Shown: positions 1 to 9,088 of the stretch, piece after piece
How positions within the stretch are numbered: position 1 is the first letter of the stretch
Layout of the letters: every line of letters starts with the position of its first letter
From: Nitrospirillum pindoramense
GTDB taxonomy: Bacteria; Pseudomonadota; Alphaproteobacteria; Azospirillales; Azospirillaceae
Assembly (NCBI RefSeq): GCF_007827955.1
Contig: NZ_VITR01000008.1
Span: 124,001-188,000 of the forward strand
Length of the DNA: 64,000 nucleotides
Reading direction: 5' to 3'
Notes under the pieces: generated by a model
Database searches by the model: none
What the model was told of the DNA's origin: nothing
Seen by the model: the letters and a program-made list of their open reading frames with translations, nothing else
Program-made: the position numbers and the translations under genes

Positions 1-160
1 AAGCCCGAAAGTGGCGGCCGCACGGCCAAACCAGCCCTTTGTTCCTAATCCCATGACCCTCAGGCTCCCCTGCCGTTGGCCCCACCAAAGGGCGGGGGTA
101 GAGAAGGACCCATGCCTATCGTGGACGATCATCCACAGGCTTTTCTGCCAGGTATTTTCT

Positions 161-207
161 TTAATTTAAAAAAGAATGGGCCGCCGCCAAAGCACGGGCG
201 GCGGCCC
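161..207 (-). terminator. Rho-independent terminator of the first TonB receptor
   Basis: Positions 178-188 and 197-207 form a perfect 11-bp GC stem (GGGCCGCCGCC with its complement) around an 8-nt loop. Read on the - strand, the stem is followed at once by ATTCTTTTTT (about 168-177). It lies 14 nt past the stop codon of the receptor gene. The rest of 1-221 holds no gene I can support. Confidence 0.88.
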
Positions 208-221
208 AGGGGGAGGAAGGT

Positions 222-2810
222 TTACATCTTGTAGGACATGTTGATCGAGTAGACGCTGCCGTTCTTATAGTAACCGATCGGCGCCGACTTGGTGTTGTTG
301 TACGAGTAGTACATCTCGTCGAGCAGGTTGCTGGCGTTGAAGGTGACCTGCATCTGCTCATTGATGCTGTACGTGGTCGAGAAGTCCAACTGCAGGTAGG
401 AGTCGACCATGTTGCGCGAGTCCAGCCGGCCGATGCTGGTGAAGTACGGCGACCGCCAGCCCAGGCTGACACGGGCCTGGATCGGACCCTGCTCGTAGTA
501 TGGGATGAAGTTGATGGTGTGCCGCGACAGGTACGGCATGTTGATGTTGGCGGTGCCGGTGTCGGCGATGGAGTAGGTGTAGTTGGTCTGCACGCCGAAG
601 CCGTACGCGATGTTCGTCTGATACATCGCCGCGAAGCCCTTCACGTTGGCATCGGAGTAGTTTACTGGCGTCGAAACGCTGTAAACCGCCGTGCCGCCAT
701 GGGTGTTGTCCTGCAGCACCATATCGGTCGCCGTGTTGACGATGTAGGACGAAATCTGACGGAAGAAGAACTCACCCGAAACCAGCGAGTCCTTGTTGAA
801 GTACCACTCGGCCGAAACGTCGTAGTTGTTGGACTCGTAGGGCTTCAGGTTCGGATTGCCGCCGCTGGCGGTGTGCTGGGTATCGTCCTTGGAGAAGGCG
901 CCGGCCATGTCGGCGTAGCGCGGACGGGCGATCACCTTGGCCGCACCAAAACGAAGGATGACATCGTCCGCGACGTCGTAGGCGAAGTTGAAGGTCGGCA
1001 GGAAGCGACCGTAGCGGCTGGTCTGGGTCACGCCATAGGGGTTGCTGGCCCCGTTGTCGTATTCCCAATACTTGATGTCGTCGGCGGTGTGCACGTAACG
1101 GACACCGACGTTGCCGCGGTACTTTTCGCCGGCGAAGTTGACCTGGGTATAGGCGGCGCTGTTCTGCTCCGTCACCTTGTACTCGGAACCGAAGTCCCGG
1201 TAGTAGGTGGTGTTCAGGCCCTTCAGGTAGTTGATCACCGCGTCCTGACTGATGCTGTAGAAGTTCAGCCAATCACCCGAGGCGTTCAGGCCATCGAACA
1301 GGCCGCTCGGCACCTGGGACCCGCCCAGCTGAGCCAGCGTCGTGCTGCCGTTGGAGTAGGTGCGGCTGCCATAGGCGCGGACCGTGTTCATGTGGTCGGT
1401 GTACTTGACGCCGGCCTGGACCGTGGTGATGGGACCCCAGTTGATGTCATGGGTCACGTCCATCTGGCCGTAGGCTTCGGAGTCGGCGTTCAACTGAGCG
1501 GCGATACCGCCAACCTGCTTGCCGGCAGCGCGAGTGGCCATGTTGTCCATGGTCGACGAGCCGTCGGTCGAGGTCACGTTGGTGTGCGTGCCGTCGTACG
1601 AGAAGCTGTACGGCGAGGAGGAGTAGAACGACAGCAGGTATTCCGGGTCCTTACCGCCGAAAGCGCGGGTGTAACCGACGTCGGTGTAAACCTTCCAATC
1701 CTTGGTCGGCGTCCAGGTGCCGGCCAGGTTGACACGGGCCGTCTGCACCGTGGTCTTGCGGTAGTTCGTGTCCAGCTCGGTGTAGGCACCTTGACCCAAC
1801 GAGGCACTGGTGATCAGACCGTTGTTGATGGTCACGGCGTTGAACAGGTTGGTGCTGGCCGCCGGGTAGATGAAGCGCGACTGGCTGAAGTTGTTATAGA
1901 CGCCGTGGATGTACAGGCCGGACAGGTTCAGGTCGATCGTGTCGGTCGGCTCGTATTGGACGGCGGCCTGCAGGCCCTCACGCTCACGGGTCTGCTTGAA
2001 ATAGGCGGCATTGATGCCAGCCGGGAAAGTCGCGTTGGCCAAACTGCCGCTGCCCGTCACCGTCGGGTTGGAGGTGATGGTGCTGCCCTTCTGGTAGCCG
2101 AAGAACTCGATACCGGCGCGCGACAGGTCTTCCTTGTCGTACGTGCCTGCGACCATCACGCCGAAGGTGCTGGCCGGGTTCTTCCAGCTGTACAGCAGGG
2201 AGCCGCGCGGATTCCCTTGCTCGGACCGCGTGTTGTACGAGTAGCCGACCGAGCCACGCAGGGTGTTGGCGTCCAGATCCAGCGGCTTGCGCGTGTGGAT
2301 GATGACGGTACCGCCCAGGCTGCCTTCGTCGATGCGGGCTTCCGTGGACTTGTACACTTCGGCCTGGTCGATGATTTCCGGCGACAGCAGGCTATAGTTG
2401 AACGTGCGGCTGTTCGGGTCGTTGGGGTTACCGCCCCAGTCGGCCGAAGCGATGGTCTGGCCATCGACCAGGATGCGGTTCAGCGCCGGGTCGGTACCCA
2501 GGATGCTGATCTTTTCACCTTCGCCAAACTGATGGTCAACACTGATGCCGGGCAGGTGGGACAGCGATTCCGCGACGTTGGTGTCGGGGAACTTGCCCAC
2601 GCCTTCGGCGGAGATGACGTCAACGATGGCATTTGCCTGGCGCTTCACTTCAATGGAGCGCTCAAGGCTCTTGCGAATACTGGTGACGACAATCTCTTGC
2701 AGCTCATCGTCAGGATTGGCGTCGGCCGCATAGGCCTGCGCTGCTATGAACGACCCCGTCCCCATGCTCATCAGCATGGTGGTAACCAAGGCGTATTTCT
2801 TAATTCCCAT
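222..2810 (-). CDS. TonB-dependent receptor (862 aa), glycan/GlcNAc-associated
   Basis: Outer-membrane active transporter that would import an oligosaccharide with energy from TonB-ExbBD. The frame is open further upstream, but the ATG at 2810 is chosen because AGGGG lies 10 nt before it and the protein then begins with a typical signal peptide (charged MGIKK, hydrophobic core, AYA cleavage site near residue 28). A TonB-box-like stretch (DELQEIVVTS) follows, then a plug domain (roughly residues 45-170, with the LVDGQ signature) and a 22-strand barrel ending in an aromatic-rich C-terminus (INMSYKM). It is divergent from nagP and has its own terminator. The ligand is unknown; chito- or N-glycan oligosaccharides are inferred from the neighbouring nag genes. 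Confidence 0.9.
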   Translation of the reverse strand: MGIKKYALVTTMLMSMGTGSFIAAQAYAADANPDDELQEIVVTSIRKSLERSIEVKRQANAIVDVISAEGVGKFPDTNVAESLSHLPGISVDHQFGEGEKISILGTDPALNRILVDGQTIASADWGGNPNDPNSRTFNYSLLSPEIIDQAEVYKSTEARIDEGSLGGTVIIHTRKPLDLDANTLRGSVGYSYNTRSEQGNPRGSLLYSWKNPASTFGVMVAGTYDKEDLSRAGIEFFGYQKGSTITSNPTVTGSGSLANATFPAGINAAYFKQTREREGLQAAVQYEPTDTIDLNLSGLYIHGVYNNFSQSRFIYPAASTNLFNAVTINNGLITSASLGQGAYTELDTNYRKTTVQTARVNLAGTWTPTKDWKVYTDVGYTRAFGGKDPEYLLSFYSSSPYSFSYDGTHTNVTSTDGSSTMDNMATRAAGKQVGGIAAQLNADSEAYGQMDVTHDINWGPITTVQAGVKYTDHMNTVRAYGSRTYSNGSTTLAQLGGSQVPSGLFDGLNASGDWLNFYSISQDAVINYLKGLNTTYYRDFGSEYKVTEQNSAAYTQVNFAGEKYRGNVGVRYVHTADDIKYWEYDNGASNPYGVTQTSRYGRFLPTFNFAYDVADDVILRFGAAKVIARPRYADMAGAFSKDDTQHTASGGNPNLKPYESNNYDVSAEWYFNKDSLVSGEFFFRQISSYIVNTATDMVLQDNTHGGTAVYSVSTPVNYSDANVKGFAAMYQTNIAYGFGVQTNYTYSIADTGTANINMPYLSRHTINFIPYYEQGPIQARVSLGWRSPYFTSIGRLDSRNMVDSYLQLDFSTTYSINEQMQVTFNASNLLDEMYYSYNNTKSAPIGYYKNGSVYSINMSYKM

Positions 2811-3162
2811 GATATGGTTTCCCCTGCTGTGCTTTATTCTTGTAGATCCTGCCGATCTCTTGAATATCGCTTCGCTCCGTATCGGCAATACTGGAGGCGT
2901 TGTTACCGTAACCAAAGTGCCGCACAGCCTCCCCGCCGTCAATTTTTTTTTAATTTGCTTTCATAAATCCCGTTTTGGCGTGATTATAAGGCAACGGGTG
3001 ATGGCGGAAGCGAGGAAATCCGGCAGGATGCGGACGGGACCGCTGAACCTGCCCAGGGCTGGCGGACGGCCATATCACACCCGACTCTGCCCCCTCTGAA
3101 CACTGCCCCCAGTTGTTCCTTTCACGATCCCGGACCCTGATCACCGATTAAGGATGGCGCCC
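2811..3162. promoter_or_regulatory. Divergent promoter region TonB receptor / nagP with candidate operator
   Basis: This 352-nt gap has no convincing gene. It holds an AT-rich block (2941-2957) and a perfect palindrome GTTAC-C-GTAAC at 2902-2912. On the - strand a TTGACG hexamer (2937-2942) could be a -35 for the receptor, placing the palindrome near the start of transcription as an operator. The -10 is weak, so the promoter is tentative. For nagP, AAGGA at 3150-3154 is a good ribosome-binding site 8 nt before the ATG at 3163. Confidence 0.4.
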
Positions 3163-4467
3163 ATGGCCTTTGTGAAACCGCCCCCCTCACCGAACCAGAA
3201 TCGCGCCTCCATGGTGGTCATCGGCGTCCTGTTCTTCATTTTTGGTTTCGTCACCTGGCTGAATGGCCCTCTGATCACCTTCGTGAAGCTGGCCTTCAAT
3301 CTCGATGACGTGAACGCCTTCCTGATCCCCATGGTCTTCTATCTGTCCTATTTCTTCCTGTCCCTGCCCTCCTCCTGGGTGCTGCGGCGGACAGGCATGA
3401 AGAAGGGCATGGGGTTCGGCTTGTTCGTCATGGCCATCGGCGCCGTCATTTTCGGCGAGTGCGCCACGATTCGCGTCTACCCGGGGGCGTTGACGGGGCT
3501 GTTCGTCATCGGTGCCGGCTTGTCGCTGCTGCAGACGGCCGCCAACCCCTACATCAGCATCCTGGGCCCCATCGACAGCGCCGCCCAGCGCATCGCCGTC
3601 ATGGGCATCTGCAACAAGGTCGCCGGGATGCTGGCGCCGATCGTCATCGGCGCGTTGGTGCTGAGCGGCATCGACACCCTGGACCAGCAGGTCAAGGCGG
3701 CCCCGACGCCAGAAGCGCGGGAAATGCTGCTGTCCGCGTTCGCCGCGAAGATCCACATGCCCTATCTGGTCATGGCGGCGCTGCTGGCCGTGCTGGCGGT
3801 ATGGGTCATCCGCTCGTCCCTGCCGGAGGTTTCGGCGGAGGCCAATGTTGGTGCCGACGACTCGGCCGGTGATGCCGCCCCCGCCCTGTCCCGCGCGCCG
3901 CACCTGTGGCTGGGCGTCCTGTGCCTCTTCCTTTATGTCGGGGTCGAGGTCATGGCCGGTGACGCCATCGGCACCTACGGTCATGGTTTCGACCTGCCGC
4001 TGGATGAGACCAAGTTCTTCACCTCCTTCACCCTGGCGGCCATGCTGGCGGGATATCTGGGTGGGCTGTTGCTCATCCCCAAGGTCCTGTCGCAGGAGCG
4101 CTATCTGGCCCTGTCGGCGATCCTGGGCGTCATCCTGACCGTCGCCGCCTTCGCCACCAGTGGGTATGTCTCGGTTGGGTGCGTGGCGGCGCTGGGCTTC
4201 GCCAACGCCATGATGTGGCCCGCCATCTTCCCCCTGGGCATCCGCGGCCTGGGGCGGCGGACGGAGGTCGGGTCGGCCTTGATGATCATGGGGATCGCCG
4301 GCGGCGCCGTCCTGCCCCAGCTGTTCGTGCAGTTGAAGCAGCACTATCCCTTCCAGGCCGTGTTCCTCGCGCTGATGGCCCCTGCCTATCTCTACATCCT
4401 GTTCTACGCGCTCTACGGCCACCGCGTCGGCCGCAAGGCCGTCGCCGAGGTCCCTTCCCTCGCCTGA
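3163..4467 (+). CDS. nagP: Sugar MFS transporter, NagP/FucP type (GlcNAc permease)
   Basis: A 434-aa inner-membrane proton symporter of the FucP branch of the major facilitator superfamily. It has about 12 hydrophobic segments and the branch signature QTAANPYI in the middle of the N-terminal half. I place the start at the ATG at 3163, not the in-frame ATG at 3154, because AAGGA is correctly spaced only from 3163. It heads an operon with GlcNAc kinase, GlcN6P deaminase and GlcNAc6P deacetylase, which makes N-acetylglucosamine the likely substrate. The family also includes fucose and glucose/galactose carriers, so specificity comes from context and not from residues I can read. Confidence 0.82.
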   Translation: MAFVKPPPSPNQNRASMVVIGVLFFIFGFVTWLNGPLITFVKLAFNLDDVNAFLIPMVFYLSYFFLSLPSSWVLRRTGMKKGMGFGLFVMAIGAVIFGECATIRVYPGALTGLFVIGAGLSLLQTAANPYISILGPIDSAAQRIAVMGICNKVAGMLAPIVIGALVLSGIDTLDQQVKAAPTPEAREMLLSAFAAKIHMPYLVMAALLAVLAVWVIRSSLPEVSAEANVGADDSAGDAAPALSRAPHLWLGVLCLFLYVGVEVMAGDAIGTYGHGFDLPLDETKFFTSFTLAAMLAGYLGGLLLIPKVLSQERYLALSAILGVILTVAAFATSGYVSVGCVAALGFANAMMWPAIFPLGIRGLGRRTEVGSALMIMGIAGGAVLPQLFVQLKQHYPFQAVFLALMAPAYLYILFYALYGHRVGRKAVAEVPSLA

Positions 4468-4493
4468 TCCCTCGCTCATTTCTGAAAATGCTC

Positions 4494-5408
4494 ATGACAC
4501 CCGATCGCTACTATCTAGGCGTCGATGGCGGCGGCACCAAATGCCGCGCCCGCCTGCGCGCCGCCGACGGAACCTTGCTGGGCGAGGGCCTGGGCGGCCC
4601 CGCGAACATCAGGCTGGGGCTGGACCGCGCCTGGTCCAGCATCCTGGAAGCCACGCACGCCGCCCTGGCCCAGGCTGGGCTGGACCCCAGCATCTTCCCC
4701 CGGCTGCATGTTGGCCTGGGGCTGGCCGGCATCGTGACGCCGACGGACAGCATACGGACCCGGGCCGCCGGGCCGGCATTCGCCTGCCTCGCCGCCGAGA
4801 CCGATGCGCACGCCGCCTGCCTGGGCGCCTTCTCCGGCCGGGATGGCGCCATCCTGATCGCCGGCACCGGCAGTGCCGGCTACGCCCTGATCGGCGGCCG
4901 GGGCCATGCGGTCGGCGGCTGGGGCTTCGAGGTGTCCGATGAGGGCAGCGGCGCCAGCATTGGGCGGGAGGCCATCCGCCTGGCCCTGCGGGCCCATGAC
5001 AATCTGGCCCCGGAAACCGGCCTGACCCGGCAGATTCGCGACCGCCTGGGCGGCACGCCGGCCGCCGTCGTCGGCTGGGTGAACGATGCGGGCCCCGCCG
5101 ACTATGGCCGCCTGGCGCCCGATGTCCTGGCCCATGCCGCCAAGGGCGACGCCGTCGCCTGCTCCATCATCTCGGGCGCCGCCAAGGAGCTGGAAACCTA
5201 CATCCGCCATCTGCACGCCCTGGGCGCTCCGAACCTGTGCCTGATGGGCGGGTTGTCGGCGCCCCTGACGCCGTGGCTCAGCCCCTGGGCCCGGTCCCTG
5301 CTTGTTGAACCGGAGGGGGACGCGCTGGAAGGCGCCCTGCTGATGGCCCGCCAAGCCGCCCCCCGCGACATAACCCAACGCCCTATCGCCAAGAGCGCCC
5401 TGCCATGA
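4494..5408 (+). CDS. nagK: N-acetylglucosamine kinase, BadF/BadG family
   Basis: A 304-aa ATPase-fold sugar kinase that would convert GlcNAc to GlcNAc-6-phosphate. Visible landmarks are the phosphate-1 loop GVDGGGTK (residues 9-16), phosphate-2 GTGSAG and the GWGFEVSDEGSGA segment typical of BadF/BadG-type GlcNAc kinases. Start codons at 4488 and 4494 are both possible and neither has a strong ribosome-binding site. The gene begins 26 nt after nagP, and its stop overlaps the nagB start (ATGA), which implies translational coupling. It is a different superfamily from the ROK kinase encoded 3.7 kb downstream, so the operon has two unrelated sugar kinases. Confidence 0.85.
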   Translation: MTPDRYYLGVDGGGTKCRARLRAADGTLLGEGLGGPANIRLGLDRAWSSILEATHAALAQAGLDPSIFPRLHVGLGLAGIVTPTDSIRTRAAGPAFACLAAETDAHAACLGAFSGRDGAILIAGTGSAGYALIGGRGHAVGGWGFEVSDEGSGASIGREAIRLALRAHDNLAPETGLTRQIRDRLGGTPAAVVGWVNDAGPADYGRLAPDVLAHAAKGDAVACSIISGAAKELETYIRHLHALGAPNLCLMGGLSAPLTPWLSPWARSLLVEPEGDALEGALLMARQAAPRDITQRPIAKSALP

Positions 5409-6436
5409 GCACGACCACCCCCCTGATGGCCCGTGAGGCCGCTGAAACCCCTGATGCGATGCGTCGTCAGATTGAGCGCTGCGCGCCCCTGTTCCAGGAA
5501 CTGGGCGATCGCCTGCGCCGCCTGGCGCCGCGCTTCGTCGTCACCGGCGCGCGGGGCAGCAGCGACCATGCTGCGACCTATGGCAAATACCTGATCGAGA
5601 CCCGGCTGGGCCTGCCCGTCGCCTCCATCGGCCCGTCGGTGGTGTCGCTGTACCAGACGCCCCTGCATCTGAAGGACTCGCTGTACGTCGCGGTGTCGCA
5701 ATCGGGACGCAGCCCCGACCTGCTGCGCCTGACGGAAACGGCCAAGGCCGGCGGCGCGCTGACGGTCGCCTTTGTGAACGATGAGACGTCGCCGCTGTTC
5801 CAGATGGTGGACGTGGCCATTCCGCTGTGCGCCGGCCCGGAAAAAAGCGTCGCGGCCACAAAGTCCTATCTGACCTCGCTGTTCGCCTTCCTGCAGATGG
5901 TGGCGCATTGGCAGGCCGATCCGGTCCTGCTGGCCGCCGTGGCCAGCGCGCCCGAATGGATGGAAAAGGCGGCCGCGCTGGATTGGTACCCCGGCCTGTC
6001 GCACCTGGCGACGGTCCGCGGCCTGTACATCACCGGCCGCGGCCTGGGCGCGGCGGCGGCCCAGGAAATGGCCTTGAAGTGCAAGGAGACCAGCCGTCTG
6101 CACGCCGACGCCTTCAGCGCGGCCGAGGTCATTCACGGCCCCCTGGCCCTGGTGGGGCCTGACTTCCCGGTGCTGGCGCTGACGCAGGATGACGCCACCC
6201 TGCCGCCGACCCTGGACGCCATCCGCCGCATGGTGGGCCTGGGCGCCACGGTGCTGTCGACGGCCAGCGACGTGCCTGGCGTTGTGCCGCTGCCCACGGT
6301 GCCCGGCATCCCGGCGGAACTGGCCCCGCTGGCCTCGGTACAGAGCTTCTACATGGGCATCCACCGCATCGCCACCGGGCGGGGCCTCAACCCCGACGTG
6401 CCGCCCAACCTGGCCAAGGTGACGGAGACCGTCTGA
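5405..6436 (+). CDS. nagB: Glucosamine-6-phosphate deaminase, SIS-domain (NagB-II) type
   Basis: A 343-aa protein with two SIS (sugar isomerase) domains and no glutaminase domain. It is the length and organisation of NagB-II, the non-orthologous deaminase that replaces NagB in many proteobacteria and converts GlcN-6-P to fructose-6-P and ammonia. SIS-type motifs GARGSSDHA and AVSQSGRSPD are clear in the first domain and EKSVAATKSY follows. The start overlaps nagK by 4 nt and nagA begins 1 nt after the stop. It is related to the isomerase half of GlmS, but the absent N-terminal glutaminase domain and the nag context favour the catabolic deaminase. Confidence 0.87.
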   Translation: MSTTTPLMAREAAETPDAMRRQIERCAPLFQELGDRLRRLAPRFVVTGARGSSDHAATYGKYLIETRLGLPVASIGPSVVSLYQTPLHLKDSLYVAVSQSGRSPDLLRLTETAKAGGALTVAFVNDETSPLFQMVDVAIPLCAGPEKSVAATKSYLTSLFAFLQMVAHWQADPVLLAAVASAPEWMEKAAALDWYPGLSHLATVRGLYITGRGLGAAAAQEMALKCKETSRLHADAFSAAEVIHGPLALVGPDFPVLALTQDDATLPPTLDAIRRMVGLGATVLSTASDVPGVVPLPTVPGIPAELAPLASVQSFYMGIHRIATGRGLNPDVPPNLAKVTETV

Positions 6437-6437
6437 C

Positions 6438-7610
6438 ATGCGCCAACTTCTGACGGGGGCCCGCCTGTTCACCGGGGATGTGCTGCTGGACGGTCACGCC
6501 CTGCTGTTGGACGGTCCCGACATCCTGGACATCGTGCCCGCCGTCGCCACCGTGGCGGGGGCCGCCCGGGTCACCCTGCCGGAAGGCAGCCTGCTGGCCC
6601 CCGGCTACATCGACACGCAGGTCAACGGCGGCGGCGGTGTGCTGTTCAATGACACGCCCACCGTCGCCGGCGCCCTGGCCATCGCGGCGGCGCATCGGCG
6701 CTTCGGCACCACGGCGCTGCTGCCGACCGTTATCACCGACGACCTCAACACCATGGTGTCCGCCGCGGAGGCCGCCGCCGAAGCCGCCACCGTACCCGGC
6801 AGTGGCATCATCGGCGTTCACCTGGAAGGCCCGTTCTTGAGCGCCGCCCGGCGCGGTGTTCATAAGGAAAGCCATATCCGCCGCCCGAACGGGGTGGATC
6901 TGGACCGGCTGTGCGCCCTGCCCCGGCAATTCGGGGACCTGGGCCGGGTGCTGCTGACCTTGGCGCCGGAACAGGTGGAGGACGCGGACATCGCCCGCCT
7001 GGTGCGGGCGGGCGTGGTGGTGGCCGGGGGCCATTCGGCCGCCAGCCATGAGCGCACGCAAGCGGCCGTGCGCGCCGGCCTGCGTGGCTTCACACACCTG
7101 TTCAACGCCATGCCGCCTATCAACAACCGCTCGCCGGGCATTGCCCTGGCGGCGATGACCGCCAAGGACGCCTGGTGTGGCCTGATCGTCGATGGTATCC
7201 ATGTTCATCCCGACCTGCTGGCCCTGGCCCTGGCCGTCAAGCCGCGCGGCAAGATGATGCTGGTCACCGATGCCATGCCGCCGACCGGAACGGACGCCGT
7301 CAGCTTCACCCTGTATGGCGACCGCATACACCGCCGTGACGGCCGCCTGGTGACGGATGATGGCGTGCTGGCCGGCGCCGACATCGATATGGCGCAGGCG
7401 GTACGCAATGCCATGAGCCTGCTGGGTCTTGATTTGGAAGAGGCCTTGCGCATGGCGTCGCTGTATCCGGCACGCTTCCTTGGACTGGACGGGCGTTTGG
7501 GTCAGTTGGCCGCCGGCTTCCAGGCCGACCTGGTGCTGTTGGACGCCGACCAGCGGGTCCTGGACACCTGGGTGGCGGGGCAACGCGATGGCGGTATGAC
7601 GTTAGCCTGA
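6438..7610 (+). CDS. nagA: N-acetylglucosamine-6-phosphate deacetylase
   Basis: A 390-aa amidohydrolase that removes acetate from GlcNAc-6-P to give GlcN-6-P for the upstream deaminase. The expected metal ligands are visible: Glu130 (HLEGPF), His199 (GGHSAAS) and His220 (FTHLFNAM), together with the catalytic Asp278 (LVTDAMPPTG). The N-terminal metal motif is the NagA-type DTQVNGGGG instead of HxH. Full length for the family. It is the last member of the tightly packed nagP-K-B-A run; a 117-nt gap with a candidate operator follows. Confidence 0.92.
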   Translation: MRQLLTGARLFTGDVLLDGHALLLDGPDILDIVPAVATVAGAARVTLPEGSLLAPGYIDTQVNGGGGVLFNDTPTVAGALAIAAAHRRFGTTALLPTVITDDLNTMVSAAEAAAEAATVPGSGIIGVHLEGPFLSAARRGVHKESHIRRPNGVDLDRLCALPRQFGDLGRVLLTLAPEQVEDADIARLVRAGVVVAGGHSAASHERTQAAVRAGLRGFTHLFNAMPPINNRSPGIALAAMTAKDAWCGLIVDGIHVHPDLLALALAVKPRGKMMLVTDAMPPTGTDAVSFTLYGDRIHRRDGRLVTDDGVLAGADIDMAQAVRNAMSLLGLDLEEALRMASLYPARFLGLDGRLGQLAAGFQADLVLLDADQRVLDTWVAGQRDGGMTLA

Positions 7611-7651
7611 CGCAACTCTCTGGCTAATTTTCTTCGCCCGCCCGCAAATGC

Positions 7652-7668
7652 GTCATTGTGTCTATGAC
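7652..7668. promoter_or_regulatory. Candidate ROK operator (17-bp palindrome, 7-3-7)
   Basis: GTCATTG - TGT - CTATGAC: the arms match at 6 of 7 positions around a 3-nt spacer. It lies 59 nt before the ROK regulator start, in the 117-nt gap after nagA. The same gap contains AATTAATTTGAAA (7699-7711), which resembles the AT-rich half-site of NagC/Mlc-type ROK operators; that resemblance is inference. Confidence 0.4.
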
Positions 7669-7727
7669 AGCGGTGTCTCATCATGGGAACGAATAAACAA
7701 TTAATTTGAAAAAGGGAACACGGCCGG

Positions 7728-8954
7728 ATGCAGCCGCCCCTCAGCCCCCCGCCTCCAGACCTTCACCCCACCCTGGGCGCAAGCCTTTCCGGCACGAATC
7801 TGGAGCGGGCCGGTGATCACAACCAGAGGGTGATGCTACAGGCGATTCGCGTCAGCGGACCGCTCACGCGCGCCGACCTTGGCCGGCTGACAGGGCTGAC
7901 CCCCCCGGCCATCGCGAACATCACCCGGCGGCTGTTGAATGACGGCCTGATCCTGGAAGTGGGCCGCATGCAGGGCACTCGGGGGCAGCCGGCCATGCGC
8001 CTGGCCATCAACCCGGACGGCTGCTTCGCCATCGGCGTGAACGTGGATCGCGACAACGTCACCTTGGTGGTCCTGGACCTGCTGGGGCAGGTGCGCCACC
8101 GGGCCGTCCTGGAGGCGTGCTTCCCCTTGCCGGAGGCGGTCAGCGCCTTTTTCACGGCGCAGATGGACGCGTTGACGCGGACCCAGGCTTTCCCCCTCAG
8201 CCGCATCATCGGCATTGGCGTGGCCCTGCCCGATGACCTCGGCCGGGTGAACCTGCCCAACCGTCCCAAGAGTTTCGAGGCCTGGAGCACGACGGACATC
8301 GCCGGCCTGTTCACCGCGGTCACGCCGCTGCCGGTTTTCGTGGAAAACGACGCCGCCGCCGCCGCCCTGGGCGAGCTTCAGTTCGGCTATGGCCTGCGCG
8401 ACCCCAGCTTTTTCTATGTCCTGATCAACCAGGGCCTGGGTGGCGGCATGGTCATCGATGGCCACTACTTTCGGGGCGCCCAGGGACGCAGCGGCGAATT
8501 GGGCTTCCTGCCCATCGTCTCCCCCCGCACCCAGGCCCGCACCCTGGAAGAGGCGGTTTCGCTGTCGGCGCTGTTCGCCTTCCTCGCCGCCCGGGGCAGC
8601 ATCGTCACCCGGCCGGAACAGTTGCTGGAACTGGACGACATCGGCCAACAACTTCTGGCGGACTGGCTGGATTTGGCGGCCGAACTGCTGACCACGCCCA
8701 TCGTTGCCGTCAGTTGCCTGGTGAACCCGGAGGCGGTGTTTTTCGGCGGCCGTCTGCCGGCCCCCCTGATCGACCGCCTGGCGGCGATGATCAACGATCG
8801 GTTGCGGGCCCATTCAGGTGTCATTCCCGTCATCGTTCCCGTCCATCGGGCCGCCACGGCCACCGACGCCCCCGCGGTGGGGGCGGCCTTGCTGCCCTTC
8901 AATGACCGCCTTTTGCCCAGCCGCACAACTCTTATGAAAACGGCGGCCGAATGA
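7728..8954 (+). CDS. ROK-family transcriptional repressor (NagC/Mlc-like)
   Basis: A 408-aa regulator with an N-terminal winged helix-turn-helix (about residues 27-85, with SGPLTRADLGRLTGL) fused to a ROK sugar-kinase-like domain. The zinc-finger signature CxCGxxGCxE of ROK proteins is absent, which suggests structural divergence. Position after nagA and before a sugar kinase suggests it senses GlcNAc, GlcNAc-6-P or a glycan sugar and represses the locus. AGGGA lies about 10 nt before the ATG. I do not assign it to NagC because the ligand cannot be read from sequence. Confidence 0.85.
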   Translation: MQPPLSPPPPDLHPTLGASLSGTNLERAGDHNQRVMLQAIRVSGPLTRADLGRLTGLTPPAIANITRRLLNDGLILEVGRMQGTRGQPAMRLAINPDGCFAIGVNVDRDNVTLVVLDLLGQVRHRAVLEACFPLPEAVSAFFTAQMDALTRTQAFPLSRIIGIGVALPDDLGRVNLPNRPKSFEAWSTTDIAGLFTAVTPLPVFVENDAAAAALGELQFGYGLRDPSFFYVLINQGLGGGMVIDGHYFRGAQGRSGELGFLPIVSPRTQARTLEEAVSLSALFAFLAARGSIVTRPEQLLELDDIGQQLLADWLDLAAELLTTPIVAVSCLVNPEAVFFGGRLPAPLIDRLAAMINDRLRAHSGVIPVIVPVHRAATATDAPAVGAALLPFNDRLLPSRTTLMKTAAE

Positions 8955-9088
8955 CGGCATTAATTATTTAATTTTACCTTTTTAATCGGTATGGTTCTTT
9001 CAACGGGCCGGAGCAAAGGCGCCGAACAGGGGCGACAGGCACAGCCTAATCTCTGTCATCTACCAGCAGCCTGCATGAGGGCTTACGC

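Noticed and set aside
121-136. Near-palindrome GTGGACGATCATCCAC
   Set aside because: 14 of 16 positions are symmetric, but no gene start lies next to it within the window, so a role cannot be argued.
519-2966. Very long + strand open frame opposite the first TonB receptor
   Set aside because: It is antisense to a gene with clear signal peptide, plug and barrel, has a low-complexity Val/Gly/Arg/His composition and no ribosome-binding site. Similar antisense frames across the window (e.g. 3187-4479, 9889-11727, 18615-20111, 37468-39927) are side effects of high GC.
2950-3144. 64-codon - strand frame between TonB receptor and nagP
   Set aside because: No family resemblance, no ribosome-binding site, and it sits in the divergent control region.
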